A stretch of DNA of 64,000 bases from Nemertoderma westbladi. Taxonomy: Eukaryota; Xenacoelomorpha; Nemertodermatida; Nemertodermatidae. Position numbers and translations under genes: made by a program. Location: NCBI GenBank assembly GCA_032718475.1, contig JAUCBJ010000497.1, positions 1 to 64,000 of the forward strand, read 5' to 3'. How positions within the stretch are numbered: position 1 is the stretch's first letter; every line of letters starts with the position of its first letter. This document shows, piece after piece, positions 10,696-20,660 of this stretch. Under the pieces are notes generated by a model. That model worked only from the letters and a program-made list of their open reading frames with translations. It made no database searches and was not told the DNA's origin.

Positions 10696-11379
10696 ATGTA
10701 TAATTCCATGTCATCGCTTCCACACAATATATTTACAATTTTCATTTTTTTTATTTAATTGTCAATTTTCATTGATGGGATTGGCGTAAGTTACCCAACC
10801 CCCGTCTCGTTTTGTTAAAACTTAATGTTTTGTGAAACTTTATGCGACGGTGATCTGAACTACACAACTCTGACCCAGCCATCTACATGGATTCAATACA
10901 TTGTTCACATGTTGAAAACAAACAATACGAACTTCCGGTCATTAATTATAATATTTTAATTATGAATCATATTAATGATATAATCGTACATCAATACGAC
11001 CAGTAACGCAGTAACTGTTCCAGAATCTATAATAATAAGTGAATTGTTGTGGGGGCGAGTGACGCGGTGAATCAAATATACAATGTAAATATGGAGAGCA
11101 TTATCATATTGTCCCATTTACATTGTGTATTCCAGAATCTGGCTACTTTAAGATTTTGCTGCTTGATTGCAACGTGATCAATGTCTAGATAAAATATCAA
11201 GCTCGAAGCTCGCAATGTTATAATTTACCATTTCCTTATTCAGTCGTGTTTGGACTATTGATAACTTCCCGACTCTGACGCCAAGGTTCCGCCTTGGTGT
11301 CGTCGTGTTGTGGTTGCATTGAATTCACATCTCCCACATAATAAATATAATTACAATACAAACACATTTTTTTCTTTAG
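10574..11379 (+). other. U1 intron 2
   Basis: A phase 1 intron. It holds the duplicated donor, a 112 bp insertion between TTCCAGAATCT repeats (11018-11028 and 11130-11140), and a partial tRNA-like sequence at about 11282-11337 (CCTTGGTGT, then GTTGAATTCACATCTCCCA) matching the arms of the foldback-like element further on. Nothing coding seen. Confidence 0.65.
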
Positions 11380-12014
11380 ACAAACCACATTGGATTCACA
11401 ATGACACAATAGAGCGAACTGTTACAGCAGCTCTTGGGAAGGTCGTTAACTCTAACATGTACAATGGAAAGTTATCCAGCTGTTATTGAATCGAGTGTCT
11501 ATTGGGTTAGTCGAGCTGACGTAAATAAGACAGCTGCCCGATGATGGTGATAAATATAGAACATCAGCTCGTAGTGGTGAACTCTGAGTATAAAAGTACA
11601 GCTGTTTATAAGGCTAACTGATATATAATGTAACGAGAGATGATCTTAATCCAACCTACTTTGGGAGGGTTGGAAATGGTATCCCTAGCAGTAATACTGA
11701 GGTTGAATGTGACGTTAACTTAGATGCTGAAGGACCTCCACATATGCCGACTGGAGTTAAAGTAGAAGCTGTTGATTCTTCTAGTGTTATAGTTAGTTGG
11801 ACTCCAGGATTCAATGGTGGATCTAATCAATGGTTTAGAGTTGAGTACACCAATAGTAACCAAAAAATTGATTCTAAAACATCGGGAATTACAAATGATT
11901 CTACTATAATCGTCCCAGAATTACCCAATGAACGTCATTATTTCTCTGTGGTGGCCTGTAATAAGCTCGGTTGTCAGGATCCAACTCCTGTAATAGAAGG
12001 TGAACCAACAACAG
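11380..12014 (+). pseudogene. Receptor unit U1, exon 3 (Ig + FN3), frameshifted
   Basis: Acceptor TTTAG at 11379; donor CAG|GTAAGA with GT at 12015. The length of 635 nt is not a multiple of three, whereas U2 (612) and U3 (618) are. Relative to them, U1 has an extra A near 11448 and further indels through about 11610 (for example GCCCGATGATGGTGAT against GCCCGATGGTGAT). Entering from exon 2, the frame meets a stop at 11487-11489, before the FN3 and membrane exons. The FN3 half (from 11744: PTGVKVEAVDSSSVIVSWTPG, then EYTNSN, then ERHYFSVVACNKLG) remains open. If transcribed, the gene would make at most a soluble protein of about 520 residues, or be degraded. Confidence 0.8.
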
Positions 12015-12275
12015 GTAAGATTTAATATGTTAACTTTTATACAATCTTGGGTTGAACAAAGTATTTTTTTGACAGACCAATATCAAGCAATTAAAATAAA
12101 ATGTGTTTTTTTATGCGTTCCTATTACTTTATTTTATCATGATAACTTTTATACATATAGAAAGAATAACCTGTCTGTTACTGAAACCGTGTCATTTGAG
12201 AGAGATTAATGTTGAACTGTAACAAAACTGATCCATTGTGTGAACACTTAGACAGTTTCCAGATAATGTCTGAAC

Positions 12276-12682
12276 GTATAAAGCATAAGCTCTAAGGATG
12301 GTATACTTGAGCATGTGAATAACTTCTGCTACCTGGGATCTTGGATCCGGAAGTCTCATGGATCCGGAAGTCTCATGGATCCGGAAGTCTCATGGATCCG
12401 GAAGTCTCATGGATCCGGAAGTCTCATGGATCCGGAAGTCTCATGGATCCGGAAGTCTCATGGATCCGGAAGTCTCATGGATCCGGAAGTCTCATGGATC
12501 CGGAAGTCTCATGGATCCGGAAGTCTCATGGATCCGGAAGTCTCATGGATCCGGAAGTCTCATGGATCCGGAAGTCTCATGGATCCGGAAGTCTCATGGA
12601 TCCGGAAGTCAGGTGAAACCTTTATAATCCGTAGGGGAGGCATAGGAAGCGTTGAATGGGATCGCCAGGATTTTGAAGTCAA
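12276..12682 (+). pseudogene. Old RTE-A reverse transcriptase remnant
   Basis: AGCATAAGCTCTAAGGATGG leading into NNFCYLGSWIRKS is recognisable family A RT. It is followed after the 17 bp array by a strongly diverged continuation (GTAGGGGAGGCATAGGAAGCG). The same remnant without the array sits in U3 at about 44176-44292, so it predates the U1/U3 duplication. Confidence 0.65.
12343..12615 (+). repeat. 17 bp minisatellite with BamHI sites, 16 copies
   Basis: GGATCCGGAAGTCTCAT repeats 16 times from 12343 with virtually no variation. The period is not a multiple of three and no frame has a stop, so all three forward frames stay open as an artefact. U3 has one copy (about 44213). The homogeneity implies very recent expansion. 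Confidence 0.95.
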
Positions 12683-12825
12683 ATAGGATATACAGCTCCC
12701 TTACTGGTAACTAATTACTCTTATCTATATTTATTTATATTTATTATTTATTATAATTTATTATTAAATTAAATTTATTATTATTATAAATTTATTATTA
12801 TATTTATTTTATATTTATTTTGGGC

Positions 12826-14575
12826 GGAAAAGCCAACCAACCACCAAGGTTAAGGCTGAATCACCGGCCGATCGCCTCAATGGTTGGAAAGCCCACTTTG
12901 AAAAGCTCCTCAATAATGACAGGGTATTGCCTGATAACTTTATAGAAGTAAAAGTGTCTGAGTCTGTACTCCCAGATATTCCCATTGGCGATATCTCCTT
13001 TGCAGAAGTGGAGGCTGCTGCAAAGAGCATTAAGACCAATCGTGCCAGTGGAGTAGATGGTGTTCCCCCTGAGGTCTTTAAAATACCTGAGTGTTTAAAG
13101 CTCATCTATCCCATCATAGTAGACATGTACCGTACAACAAGAGTCCCACAAGAAATGAAAACAAATAAGTTGGTGCCAGTTCCCAAGAAGGGCATCCTAA
13201 CACTCTATGGTTCTTTTCGGGGAATCTCATTGATCTCGATTGCTGCAAAGCTATACAATAGGATTCTATTAAATCGCATCAGGGATCCCATTGAGAGACT
13301 GCTCCGTGGAAATCAGAATGGGTTCCGTAAAGGTCGTGGGACCATGGAGCCCATTTTGGCACTTAGAAGGATAATTGAAGAGTTATCAAAAAAGAAAGAC
13401 AGGCATCTGGCTGTTATCTTTGTTGACTTCTTCAAGGCCTTTGATTCAGTCTCTCGCTCACGTATGTTCAGCATACTTTCATTATATGGGGTTCCTGATG
13501 AAATTATTGCAGCAATCAGATCAGTATACGATGGTTCGACAACATTTGTGTCTACTGTTGATGGTGACACAGAACCATTTGAAGTGTTATGGGGCGTCCT
13601 CCAGGGAGACACACTTGCACCATTCTTGTTCATTATTGTTGTTGACTATGTTCTACGCATGTCCTTAGATCATCATAATGATGATGGGGTGATGATAACT
13701 CCACCTACTGGCTCCAGAAGTCGAGGAAATCCTGCCAAGTACCTAACTGATCTAGACTTTGCTGATGACTTAGGAGTACTCTCAGAATCATTAGAGGGAG
13801 CCCAACGGCTCCTCAGCTCATTAGAACATGCTGCTTCTAGTGTTGGTCTTTTTATTAACTCCAGAAAGACCAAAATTCTGACAGTTAACTTTGAAAGTCC
13901 TCAGCAAGTCTCTGATCGGATGAGCATAAGCTCAAAGGATGGTATGCTTGAGCATGTGGACGACTTCTGTTACCTGGGATCATGGATCCGGAAGTCAGGT
14001 GAGGACCTTCGAATACGTAAGGGAAAGGCATGGGCAGCCTTGAATAGGCTTGCCAGGGTTCGGAAGTCACCGAGAATTAATCGGAAACTTAAGGTCCGAT
14101 TATTTAGAGCAGCAGTAGTTCCACTACTCCTCTACGGGAGTCCATGCTGGGCTCTAACTGCTGAGGACCCCAAATCTCTGGATGGCACATTCACAAGAAT
14201 GCTACGCCGGGTTTATTGTGTCAAGTACAATGCACACATCTCCAACCAGACACTATATAACATTGGAGGTGTCTCATTGGTTCCCCCAAGCTTGACACTA
14301 GAACAAAATCGCCTCCGCTTTGCAGGACATTGCTTTCGCCGTGAGGACCAGCCAGTGCATAATCTTGTACTTTGGCAGCCTCATGGAGTGTATAAGCATG
14401 GTGGACAGCCCATGACTTTCTTGAGACGCATCTTAAAGGACACTGGCCTTGAAGACGCGGATGATCTAGCAAATGTCATGGGTGATAGGGAGTTGTGGCG
14501 GTGCAATTTTGTCGACAAGCCGGCACAGCGTTCTTAAAAATGCAGCTGCAATGCAGCATGCCGATCCTAGTAGTA
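12826..14575 (+). mobile_element. RTE-A LINE, 5'-truncated
   Basis: Begins inside the region between endonuclease and RT, preceded by about 100 bp of AT-rich low-complexity sequence. It runs to the family A 3' end ...GCATGCCGATCCTAGTAGTAG. Afterward the left arm of the foldback-like element resumes (TATCCAGACAAC). Confidence 0.8.
12927..14537 (+). CDS. RTE-A reverse transcriptase ORF (536 residues, endonuclease missing)
   Basis: An uninterrupted RT frame. It runs NKLVPVPKKG / SFRGISLISIAAKLYNRI (fingers), NGFRKGRGTMEPILALRRI, VDFFKAFDSVSRSRMF (catalytic D), LQGDTLAPFLFIIVVDY and TDLDFADDLGVLSESLEG (catalytic FADD). It ends in the C-terminal LYGSPCWALT..MLRRV..NQTLYNIGGV..RLRFAGHC..DLANVMGDRELW region typical of RTE-clade elements. 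It copies element RNA into DNA by target-primed reverse transcription when fused to its endonuclease. That domain is absent because of 5' truncation, so this copy is probably dead although open. The upstream start is arbitrary. Confidence 0.85.
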   Translation: MPDNFIEVKVSESVLPDIPIGDISFAEVEAAAKSIKTNRASGVDGVPPEVFKIPECLKLIYPIIVDMYRTTRVPQEMKTNKLVPVPKKGILTLYGSFRGISLISIAAKLYNRILLNRIRDPIERLLRGNQNGFRKGRGTMEPILALRRIIEELSKKKDRHLAVIFVDFFKAFDSVSRSRMFSILSLYGVPDEIIAAIRSVYDGSTTFVSTVDGDTEPFEVLWGVLQGDTLAPFLFIIVVDYVLRMSLDHHNDDGVMITPPTGSRSRGNPAKYLTDLDFADDLGVLSESLEGAQRLLSSLEHAASSVGLFINSRKTKILTVNFESPQQVSDRMSISSKDGMLEHVDDFCYLGSWIRKSGEDLRIRKGKAWAALNRLARVRKSPRINRKLKVRLFRAAVVPLLLYGSPCWALTAEDPKSLDGTFTRMLRRVYCVKYNAHISNQTLYNIGGVSLVPPSLTLEQNRLRFAGHCFRREDQPVHNLVLWQPHGVYKHGGQPMTFLRRILKDTGLEDADDLANVMGDRELWRCNFVDKPAQRS

Positions 14576-14959
14576 GTATATCCAGACAACTTTATCGTTG
14601 AGAGCTTTAACCAAGCAACAGCTTATTAATAATAGTTTTATCCAAGCGCCCCGCCCCCCTCTCGTGACACCTCTGATTACTAATTACTCTTACCTATATC
14701 CAGCCGTCTGCAGTTCCATAGTCTGCCGATAGAGGGCGTTTTATCTGAAAATTAACATCTTCTCTAACTTTGTTATTTTCATTCCGAATAGGTTTAAACT
14801 CGGTAGGCATCTACTACGGCATAGGCCATATCTTTTACGGAGTCATAGAGTAGTCTAAAATTACCCTGTCTGCCGCTAGAGGGCGTATTATTTGAAAATT
14901 AACATCTTCTCTAGCTTTGTTATTTACAATCCGCAAAACTATGAAGTTATATTGCTTAA
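14576..14959. other. Left arm of foldback-like element 2, with an internal tandem duplication
   Basis: Inverse of about 47280-47640. It contains two copies, about 180 bp apart, of a segment with GAGGGCGT..GAAAATTAACATCTTCTCTA. It is cut at TTAA (14956-14959) by the piggyBac-like insertion. Confidence 0.65.
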
Positions 14960-15959
14960 CCCTTTGGTTACTAGGCCCTTTTTTAAATAGCCCCCCAGAA
15001 CCTAAAAATTAAGCAAACTTTAAAACACATTTACGGCAATGCCAATCATCTAGAAGTTATGATACATTTTTAAAATGATATGACTTTTATCTTAAAAGGT
15101 GTCATGATTGATATTCTTTATATTTTTTTAATTTAAAAAAATTAAATTTTTAAAAATTAAAAAAAAAATTTAATTAAAAATTTTTTTTTAATTTAAAAAA
15201 AATAATAATTTTTGAAAATTAAAAAATAAAAAAAATATTTATTTTTCTGAACTATATCATATATATTATTATATTCCATGGTCTATTTATGGTACCGGTA
15301 TAATCTATATGACTTATTTATGATAATCTGCAAAGCATTTATCAAGGCAGATCCCGGGATATAAACTGTGAATGAATGATAAATATAAATGAATAATTAT
15401 TGTAATACTAAAATGCAATATAGCTTCATTATTGCAGAATTACCACAATAATCCACCAGGATGCTAGTACAGGAACAATCATCATACCCATTATTCTATT
15501 TACGAAATACAATTACGTAATTCACCAATATGAAGAATACCAGGATTTCACTTTTCACTTTTCAGTCATGTATTTATTTATTTACAAAGTAGATTATTAC
15601 AGTGTCAAGCGTGACAGGGAAATAAACTCTGATTGGTTGGAATTCTCAAGGGCTACTCATTCAAACCTCTGCCATATCCTACTGTACAGTACAAGGTACA
15701 ATCAATCTGTTTTCAATAAGCAGCCTGCTGTCTCTGAAAAGGAGCTCATCACTGATTGGTTGAATTCCAACCTCTAACTCAAACTCCGATCACTTTTTTA
15801 ACTAAAACGGGTAGTATACTGTCCTAAGCGATGGATAAACACTGCTAGAATAACCTAAACTTGAATCATCCCCATTGGCAGCAATTAACACCAGGACGTA
15901 TATATACGTCCTTAGGACACTGTTGAGGACGTATATATACGTCCTTAGGGCTCAAAGGG
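14960..15959. mobile_element. piggyBac-like nonautonomous element, 1000 bp, TTAA target site
   Basis: Flanked by TTAA (14956-14959 and 15960-15963), with termini CCCTTTGG... and ...TCAAAGGG. U3 has the empty site with a single TTAA (44583-44586: TTGCTTAAGAGTTC). TTAA duplication plus CCCTTTG termini are diagnostic of the piggyBac superfamily. No transposase is evident. A 69-residue frame at 15568-15777 shows no recognisable motif. The right end carries two copies of the palindrome GACGTATATATACGTC. The middle is A/T-rich with homopolymer runs. Confidence 0.85.
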
Positions 15960-16228
15960 TTAAGAGTTCTAAGGGGCGAGCCATGCGGCAAGATATTTGA
16001 GACTTATTTAGATATATTATTACTTAATTTTGACCCCCAGTCGGTATCTATTACAATAAGGGCTATATCTTTTGCAGAGTCACAGAGTAGTCTGAAGTTC
16101 CTCAGTCTGCCGCTAGAGGGCGAAATGACTCAAAGTGAAAACCATATAGTAACCATGAATTGGTTACTAGGCAATAATACTGCATTTTGCAAAGTTAGGC
16201 CTATTGCTGACCGAATGAAAATTGCCCT

Positions 16229-16296
16229 GGTTCATGCGGGGATCGAACCCATGACATGCGGGAGATGTGAATTCAACGCAACCACTACACCAAGGT
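16229..16296 (-). repeat. tRNA-like sequence in the left arm
   Basis: On the minus strand CCTTGGTGTAGTGGTT resembles a pol III A box, and GGGTTCGATCCCCGCATG a B box, with the spacing of a tRNA. Acceptor pairing is not convincing, so I call it tRNA-derived (SINE-like), not a functional tRNA. The inverted partner is at 20494-20570. Confidence 0.6.
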
Positions 16297-16363
16297 GGAA
16301 CAGTGACCTTCGAATTTGTTCGTTGACGTTCGAATTTGTAAGACTCTCATTTAAGACCTGACA

Positions 16364-16542
16364 CAGACTATGCCTCACTGAGCCACTGAGGCACAGACTA
16401 TGCCTCACTGAGGCACTGATGCATAGACTATGCCTCACTGAGGCACAGACTATGCCTCACTGAGGCACAGACTATACCTCATTGAGGCATAGACTATGAC
16501 ACACTGATGCACAGACTATGCCTCACTGATGCACTGAGACAA
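16364..16542 (+). repeat. Palindromic minisatellite, left arm
   Basis: Repeats of GACTATGCCTCACTGAGGCA-type units, inverse to the array at 19935-20440. It ends at the RTE-A insertion (GCACTGAGAC followed by GGTCAGGT). Confidence 0.85.
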
Positions 16543-18186
16543 GGTCAGGTCAGGTCAGGTCAGGTATTCTAGGTCATTGATCAAGAAAACTTGCCACCTC
16601 CATGCAGCATAAAGGAGGTACCACATGTAGATGCATAGACCCTCTTACTAGGGCAAATCTGTCCTGTAACTAGGACCCCCTTCGTTCTGGGATAACAGCC
16701 AATGGTGGGTCATGTGCGCCAGAGTAGATATGGGTGATGGGCCTCATATCTGACTCCATTGCAATGACTATGGATTACATTAGTAATGCGGAGGTCCGGC
16801 CACTAGAGGCCAGTGGAATTACCGGACACAATCGGCCTCACAGGCGTCAGTTAACTCCTGACCGGCTGCCTGTCTCACCCCCTACTGGAGAGAGAGCAGC
16901 CAACAATTCTTTGAGTCCCTTTCTTGATGACCTTTCTGGCCCAAACCCTGGGTCACCAGGGAGGCCAGATTGTGATGGGGAGAGGGATTCTGGAGTTATA
17001 GGCTACTCTCATGTTCCACCCCGACCAACAAAGCCATTGGTAAATCTGAGGCAAGTCACTAGACTAGCCTCAGTAAACACCCTAACACTCGGGTCCCCAA
17101 TGCGACAAGGTGAGCTGACTGCCTTGGCAGATAAGCTTTCTCTTAGCGCAGTGGGTGTTCAAGAGCACCGTATGCAGACTGGACAGACTGATGAGGTTCT
17201 GATTAAGGACATGGGGGGCGGTTGGCGACTCGCCCTCGCGTCAGCAGATGATAGTGGCAATGGTGGAATTGGTCTATTGATGAATCCAACTGCACATGCA
17301 GCATTGGACAAAATAGACCAAATCTCTAACCGCATCATCCGTTGCCACTTCTCATGTTCTGTAAGACTGGCTAAGAAGTTTCCTAAGGTGGTTCTGATTG
17401 TGTGCTACTCTCCAACTAGTGTTGCCCCTGTAGAGGAGGTGGAAAATTTCTACCACAATCTACAAGCAGCTACTGATGGAGTGGATCAGCATGCATTCTT
17501 AACATTCCTGGGAGACTTTAATGCAAGTCTGCATCAATCACCTACATCGCCCTGGGTCTATAGCAATAGTGTTAACCGAAATTCCGTCCATCTTCAGGAT
17601 TTTATCTCTGGAAATGGATTGATTTCGGCTGGAACCCAGTTCAAGAAGCGAACTGGAAAGCTATGGACTCATAGTGGACCCAGTGATCACAAGTCCCAGA
17701 TAGACCATATCCTGTTTCGTAGGAAATACAGTAGCTCTATACAAGACAGTAATGCATTTACACTTCGACCCTTTTCCAGTGATCACCGCCTTATTGTGGC
17801 CAAGGTAAAACTTAGTCTGCGTGCTAGCAGAACAACGAGATCTGCCTTGCCGCGGCATGACTGGTCCTCTCTGTTGCAACAGCCAAGTGTGAGATCCAGT
17901 TTCACACTACAGCTGAGCAACAGGTATGAGGCTCTTGCCTCTGAGGCGGCAGATCACTGTGAGGGCTATACTGCCTTTACGGAAGCAGTTCAGTTAGCAG
18001 CTGCAGAAACAGTTCCTGTATACCCTCGAAACAGGAAAAGGGCCCTCTGGACTGACAACAAAATTCAGAAGTGCCGAAATGACCTTCATAAGGTGCAGAA
18101 AGAGTCCCGACTCAAACAGACTACAGCGGCCAAGAATGCAGTTTACGGCTGCATCTAGGTCCCTGAACAGGCAGTACTCTGTTCAT
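16543..18186 (+). mobile_element. RTE-A LINE, 5' half
   Basis: Starts with the GGTCA tandem repeat and the family A 5' region, and includes the endonuclease ORF. It stops after about GTTCATCTAC, where the 3' half of an RTE-A follows in reverse orientation (18187-19930). The 5' end lies at the same site as the U3 copy (45093), so the original insertion predates the U1/U3 duplication. Confidence 0.75.
16734..18158 (+). CDS. RTE-A apurinic-type endonuclease ORF (474 residues, RT lost)
   Basis: Residues about 105-375 form an exonuclease-endonuclease-phosphatase fold domain, with VQEHR (catalytic E), GIGLLM, GDFNAS (D, N), QIDHILFRRK and SDHRLIVAKV (terminal D-H). In the intact element this domain nicks the target DNA to prime reverse transcription. 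The N-terminal 100 residues are proline-rich and not recognised. The frame ends at 18158, just before the junction with an inverted 3' half. It is a fragment of a larger ORF, not a complete protein. Confidence 0.8.
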   Translation: MMGLISDSIAMTMDYISNAEVRPLEASGITGHNRPHRRQLTPDRLPVSPPTGERAANNSLSPFLDDLSGPNPGSPGRPDCDGERDSGVIGYSHVPPRPTKPLVNLRQVTRLASVNTLTLGSPMRQGELTALADKLSLSAVGVQEHRMQTGQTDEVLIKDMGGGWRLALASADDSGNGGIGLLMNPTAHAALDKIDQISNRIIRCHFSCSVRLAKKFPKVVLIVCYSPTSVAPVEEVENFYHNLQAATDGVDQHAFLTFLGDFNASLHQSPTSPWVYSNSVNRNSVHLQDFISGNGLISAGTQFKKRTGKLWTHSGPSDHKSQIDHILFRRKYSSSIQDSNAFTLRPFSSDHRLIVAKVKLSLRASRTTRSALPRHDWSSLLQQPSVRSSFTLQLSNRYEALASEAADHCEGYTAFTEAVQLAAAETVPVYPRNRKRALWTDNKIQKCRNDLHKVQKESRLKQTTAAKNAVYGCI

Positions 18187-18195
18187 CTACTAATA

Positions 18196-18723
18196 CTAAG
18201 ATCGGCATGCTGTCTTGCAGCTGCATTTAGAATGATGTGCCGGCTTATCGACAAAATTGCACCGCCACAACTCCCTATCACCCATGACATTTGCTAGATC
18301 ATCCGCATCTTCAACGGCAGTGTCCTTTAAGATGCGTCTCAAGAAAGTCATGGGCTGTCCACCATGCTTATTCACTCCATGAGGCTGCCAAAGTACAAGA
18401 TTATGCACTGGCTGGTCCTCACGGCGAAAGCAATGTCCTGCAAAGCGGAGGCGATTTTGTTCTAGTGTCAAGCTTGGGGGAACCAATGTGACACCTCCAA
18501 TGTTATATAGTGTCTGGTTGGAGATGTGTGCATTGAACTTGACACAATGAACCCGGCGTAGCATTCTTGTGAATGTGCCGTCCAGAGATTTGGTGTCCTC
18601 AGCAGTTAGAGCCCAGCATGGACTCCCATAGAGGAGTACTGGAACTACTGCTGCTCTAAATAACCGGACCTTAAGTTTCCGATTAATTCTCGGTGACTTC
18701 CAAATCCTGGAAATCCTATTCAA
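18196..18723 (-). pseudogene. RTE-A C-terminal fragment (175 residues)
   Basis: Continuation, in a shifted frame, of the RT fragment just upstream on the same strand. It has the family C-terminal region (LYGSPCWALTAEDTKSLDGT, RLRFAGHCFRRED, ANVMGDRELWRCNF), whose last residues lead into the non-coding 3' tail. Confidence 0.75.
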
Positions 18724-18777
18724 GGCTGCCCATGCCTTTCCCTTACGTATTCGAAGGTCCTCACCTGACTTCCGGAT

Positions 18778-19926
18778 CTATGATACCAAGTAACAGAAGT
18801 CATCCACATGCTCAAGCATACCATCTTTTGAGCTTATGCTCATCCGATCAGAGACTTGCTGAGGACTTTCAAAGTTAATTGTCGAAATTTTGGTCTTTCT
18901 GGAGTTAATAAAAAGACCAACACTAGAAGCAGCATGTTCTAATGAGCTGAGGAACCGCTGGGCTCCCTCTAGTGATTCTGAGAGTACTCCTAAGTCATCA
19001 GCAAAGTCTAGATCAGTTAGGTACTTGGCAGGATTTCCTCGACTTCTGGAGCCAGTAGGTGGAGTTATCATCACCCCATCATCATTATGATGATCTAAGG
19101 ACATGCGTAGAACATAGTCAACAACAATTATGAACAAGAATGGTGCAAGTGTGTCTCCCTGGAGGACGCCCCATAACACTTCAAATGGTTCTGTGTCACC
19201 GTCAACAGTAGACACAAATGTTGTCGAACCATCATATACTGATCTGATTGCTGCAATAATTTCATCAGGAATCCCATATAATGAAAGTATGCTGAACATA
19301 CGTGAGCGAGAGACTGAATCAAAGGCCTTGAAGAAGTCAACAAAGATAACAGCCAGATGCCTGTCTTTCTTTTTTGATAACTCTTCAATTATCCTTCTAA
19401 GTGCCAAAATGGGCTCCATGGTCCCACGACCTTTACGGAACCCATTCTGATTTCCACGGAGCAGTCTCTCAATGGGATCCCTGATGCGATTTAATAAAAT
19501 TCTATTGTATAGCTTTGCAGCAATCGAGATCAATGAGATTCCCCGAAAAGAACCATAGAGTGTTACGTTGCCCTTCTTGGGAACTGGCACCAACTTATTT
19601 GTTTTCATTTCTTGTGGGACTCTTGTTGTACGGTACATGTCTACTATGATGGGATAGATGAGCTTTAAACACTCAGGTATTTTAAAGACCTCAGGGGGAA
19701 CACCATCTACTCCACTGGCACGATTCGTCTTAATGCTCTTTGCAGCAGCCTTCACTTCTGCAAAGGAGATATCACCAATGGGAATATCTGGGAGTACAGA
19801 CTCAGACACTTTTACTTCTATAAAGTTATCAGGCAATACCCTGTCATTATTGAGGAGCTTTTCAAAGTGGGCCTTCCAACCATTGGTTGGCTTTTTTGAC
19901 CAGCAAGCAAGTTGATCGATCTCCAT
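18778..19926 (-). pseudogene. RTE-A reverse transcriptase core (382 residues)
   Basis: Contains KAHFEKLLNNDRV, then VPKKGNVTLYGSFRGISLIS, VDFFKAFDSVSRSRM, LQGDTLAPFLF, DFADDLGVLS and DFCYLVS. It terminates where other copies read GSWIRKSGED. The C-terminal part continues in another frame at 18196-18723 (RISRIWKSPRINRKLK, LYGSPCWALT, MLRRVHCVK, DLANVMGDRELW). A frameshift therefore splits the ORF. Confidence 0.75.
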
Positions 19927-19934
19927 GCCTGGGA

Positions 19935-20440
19935 TGATTGCCTAGTCTATGCCTCAGTGAGGCTTAGTCTATGCCTCAGTGAGGCATAGTCTATGCCTCA
20001 GTGCCTCAGTGATGCATAGTCTATGCCTCAGTGCCTCAGTGAGGCATAGTCTATGCCTCAGTGCCTCGGTGAGGCATAGTCTATGCCTCAGTGCCTCAGT
20101 GAGGCATAGTCTATGCCTCAGGGCCTCAGTGAGGCATAGTCTATGCCTCAGTGCCTCAGTGAGGCATAGTCTATGCCTCAGTGCCTCAGTGAGGCATAGT
20201 CTACGCCTCAGTGAGGCATAGTCTGTGCCTCAGGTAGGCATAGTCTATGCCTCAGTGAGGCATAGTCTAGGCCTCAGTGCCTCAGTGAGGCATAGTCTAT
20301 GCCTCAGTGAGGCATAGTCTATGCCTCAGTGCCTCAGTGAGGCATAGTCTGTGCCTCAGTGAGGCATAGTCTATGCATCAGTGCCTCAGTGAGGCATAGT
20401 ATGTGCCTCAGTGGCTCAGTGAGGCATAGTCTGTGTCAGG
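19935..20440 (+). repeat. Palindromic 30 bp minisatellite, right arm
   Basis: About 16 units of GTGCCTCAGTGAGGCATAGT followed by CTATGCCTCA. Each unit holds two perfect dyads, AGGCATAGTCTATGCCT and TGCCTCAGTGAGGCA. Open frames across it (RHSLCLSAS repeats) are artefacts. Confidence 0.92.
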
Positions 20441-20493
20441 TCTTAAATGAGAGTCTTACAAATTCGAACGTCAACGAACAAATTCGAAGGTTT

Positions 20494-20570
20494 CCTTGGT
20501 GTAGTGGTTGCGTTGAATTCACATCTCTCGCATGTCATGGGTTCGATCCCCGCATGAACCAGGGCAGTTT
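20494..20570 (+). repeat. tRNA-like sequence in the right arm
   Basis: CCTTGGTGTAGTGGTTGCG (A-box-like) and GGGTTCGATCCCCGCATG (B-box-like). It is the inverted partner of 16229-16296. Confidence 0.6.
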
Positions 20571-20660
20571 TCATTCGGTCAGCAATAGGCCTAACTTTGT
20601 AAAATGCAGTATTATTGCCTAGTAACCAATTCATGGTTACTATATGGTTTTCACTTTGAG

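Larger units (their letters stand above)
18187..19930 (-). mobile_element. RTE-A LINE 3' half, inverted
   Basis: Minus strand from about 19930 (GDQ-like linker, then RT) to the family A 3' tail at 18187 (tail TAGTATTAGTAG on the minus strand). Its internal 5' boundary and the internal 3' boundary of 16543-18186 are complementary parts of one element. The pair therefore looks like a single RTE-A whose 3' half was inverted. Confidence 0.7.

Noticed and set aside
12315-12686. Three overlapping open frames repeating SWIRKSHGSGSLMDPEV
   Set aside because: A 17 bp repeat is open in every frame, so the protein repeat is an arithmetic artefact.
15568-15777. 69-residue frame inside the piggyBac-like element as a transposase remnant
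   Set aside because: No catalytic aspartates or cysteine-rich domain recognisable, and too short.
20494-20570. Functional tRNA gene
   Set aside because: A- and B-box-like words are present, but the acceptor stem and anticodon arm do not pair convincingly. All four copies lie within transposon arms.
19979-20622. RHSLCLSAS-repeat frames
   Set aside because: Palindromic 30 bp minisatellite read in a stop-free frame.
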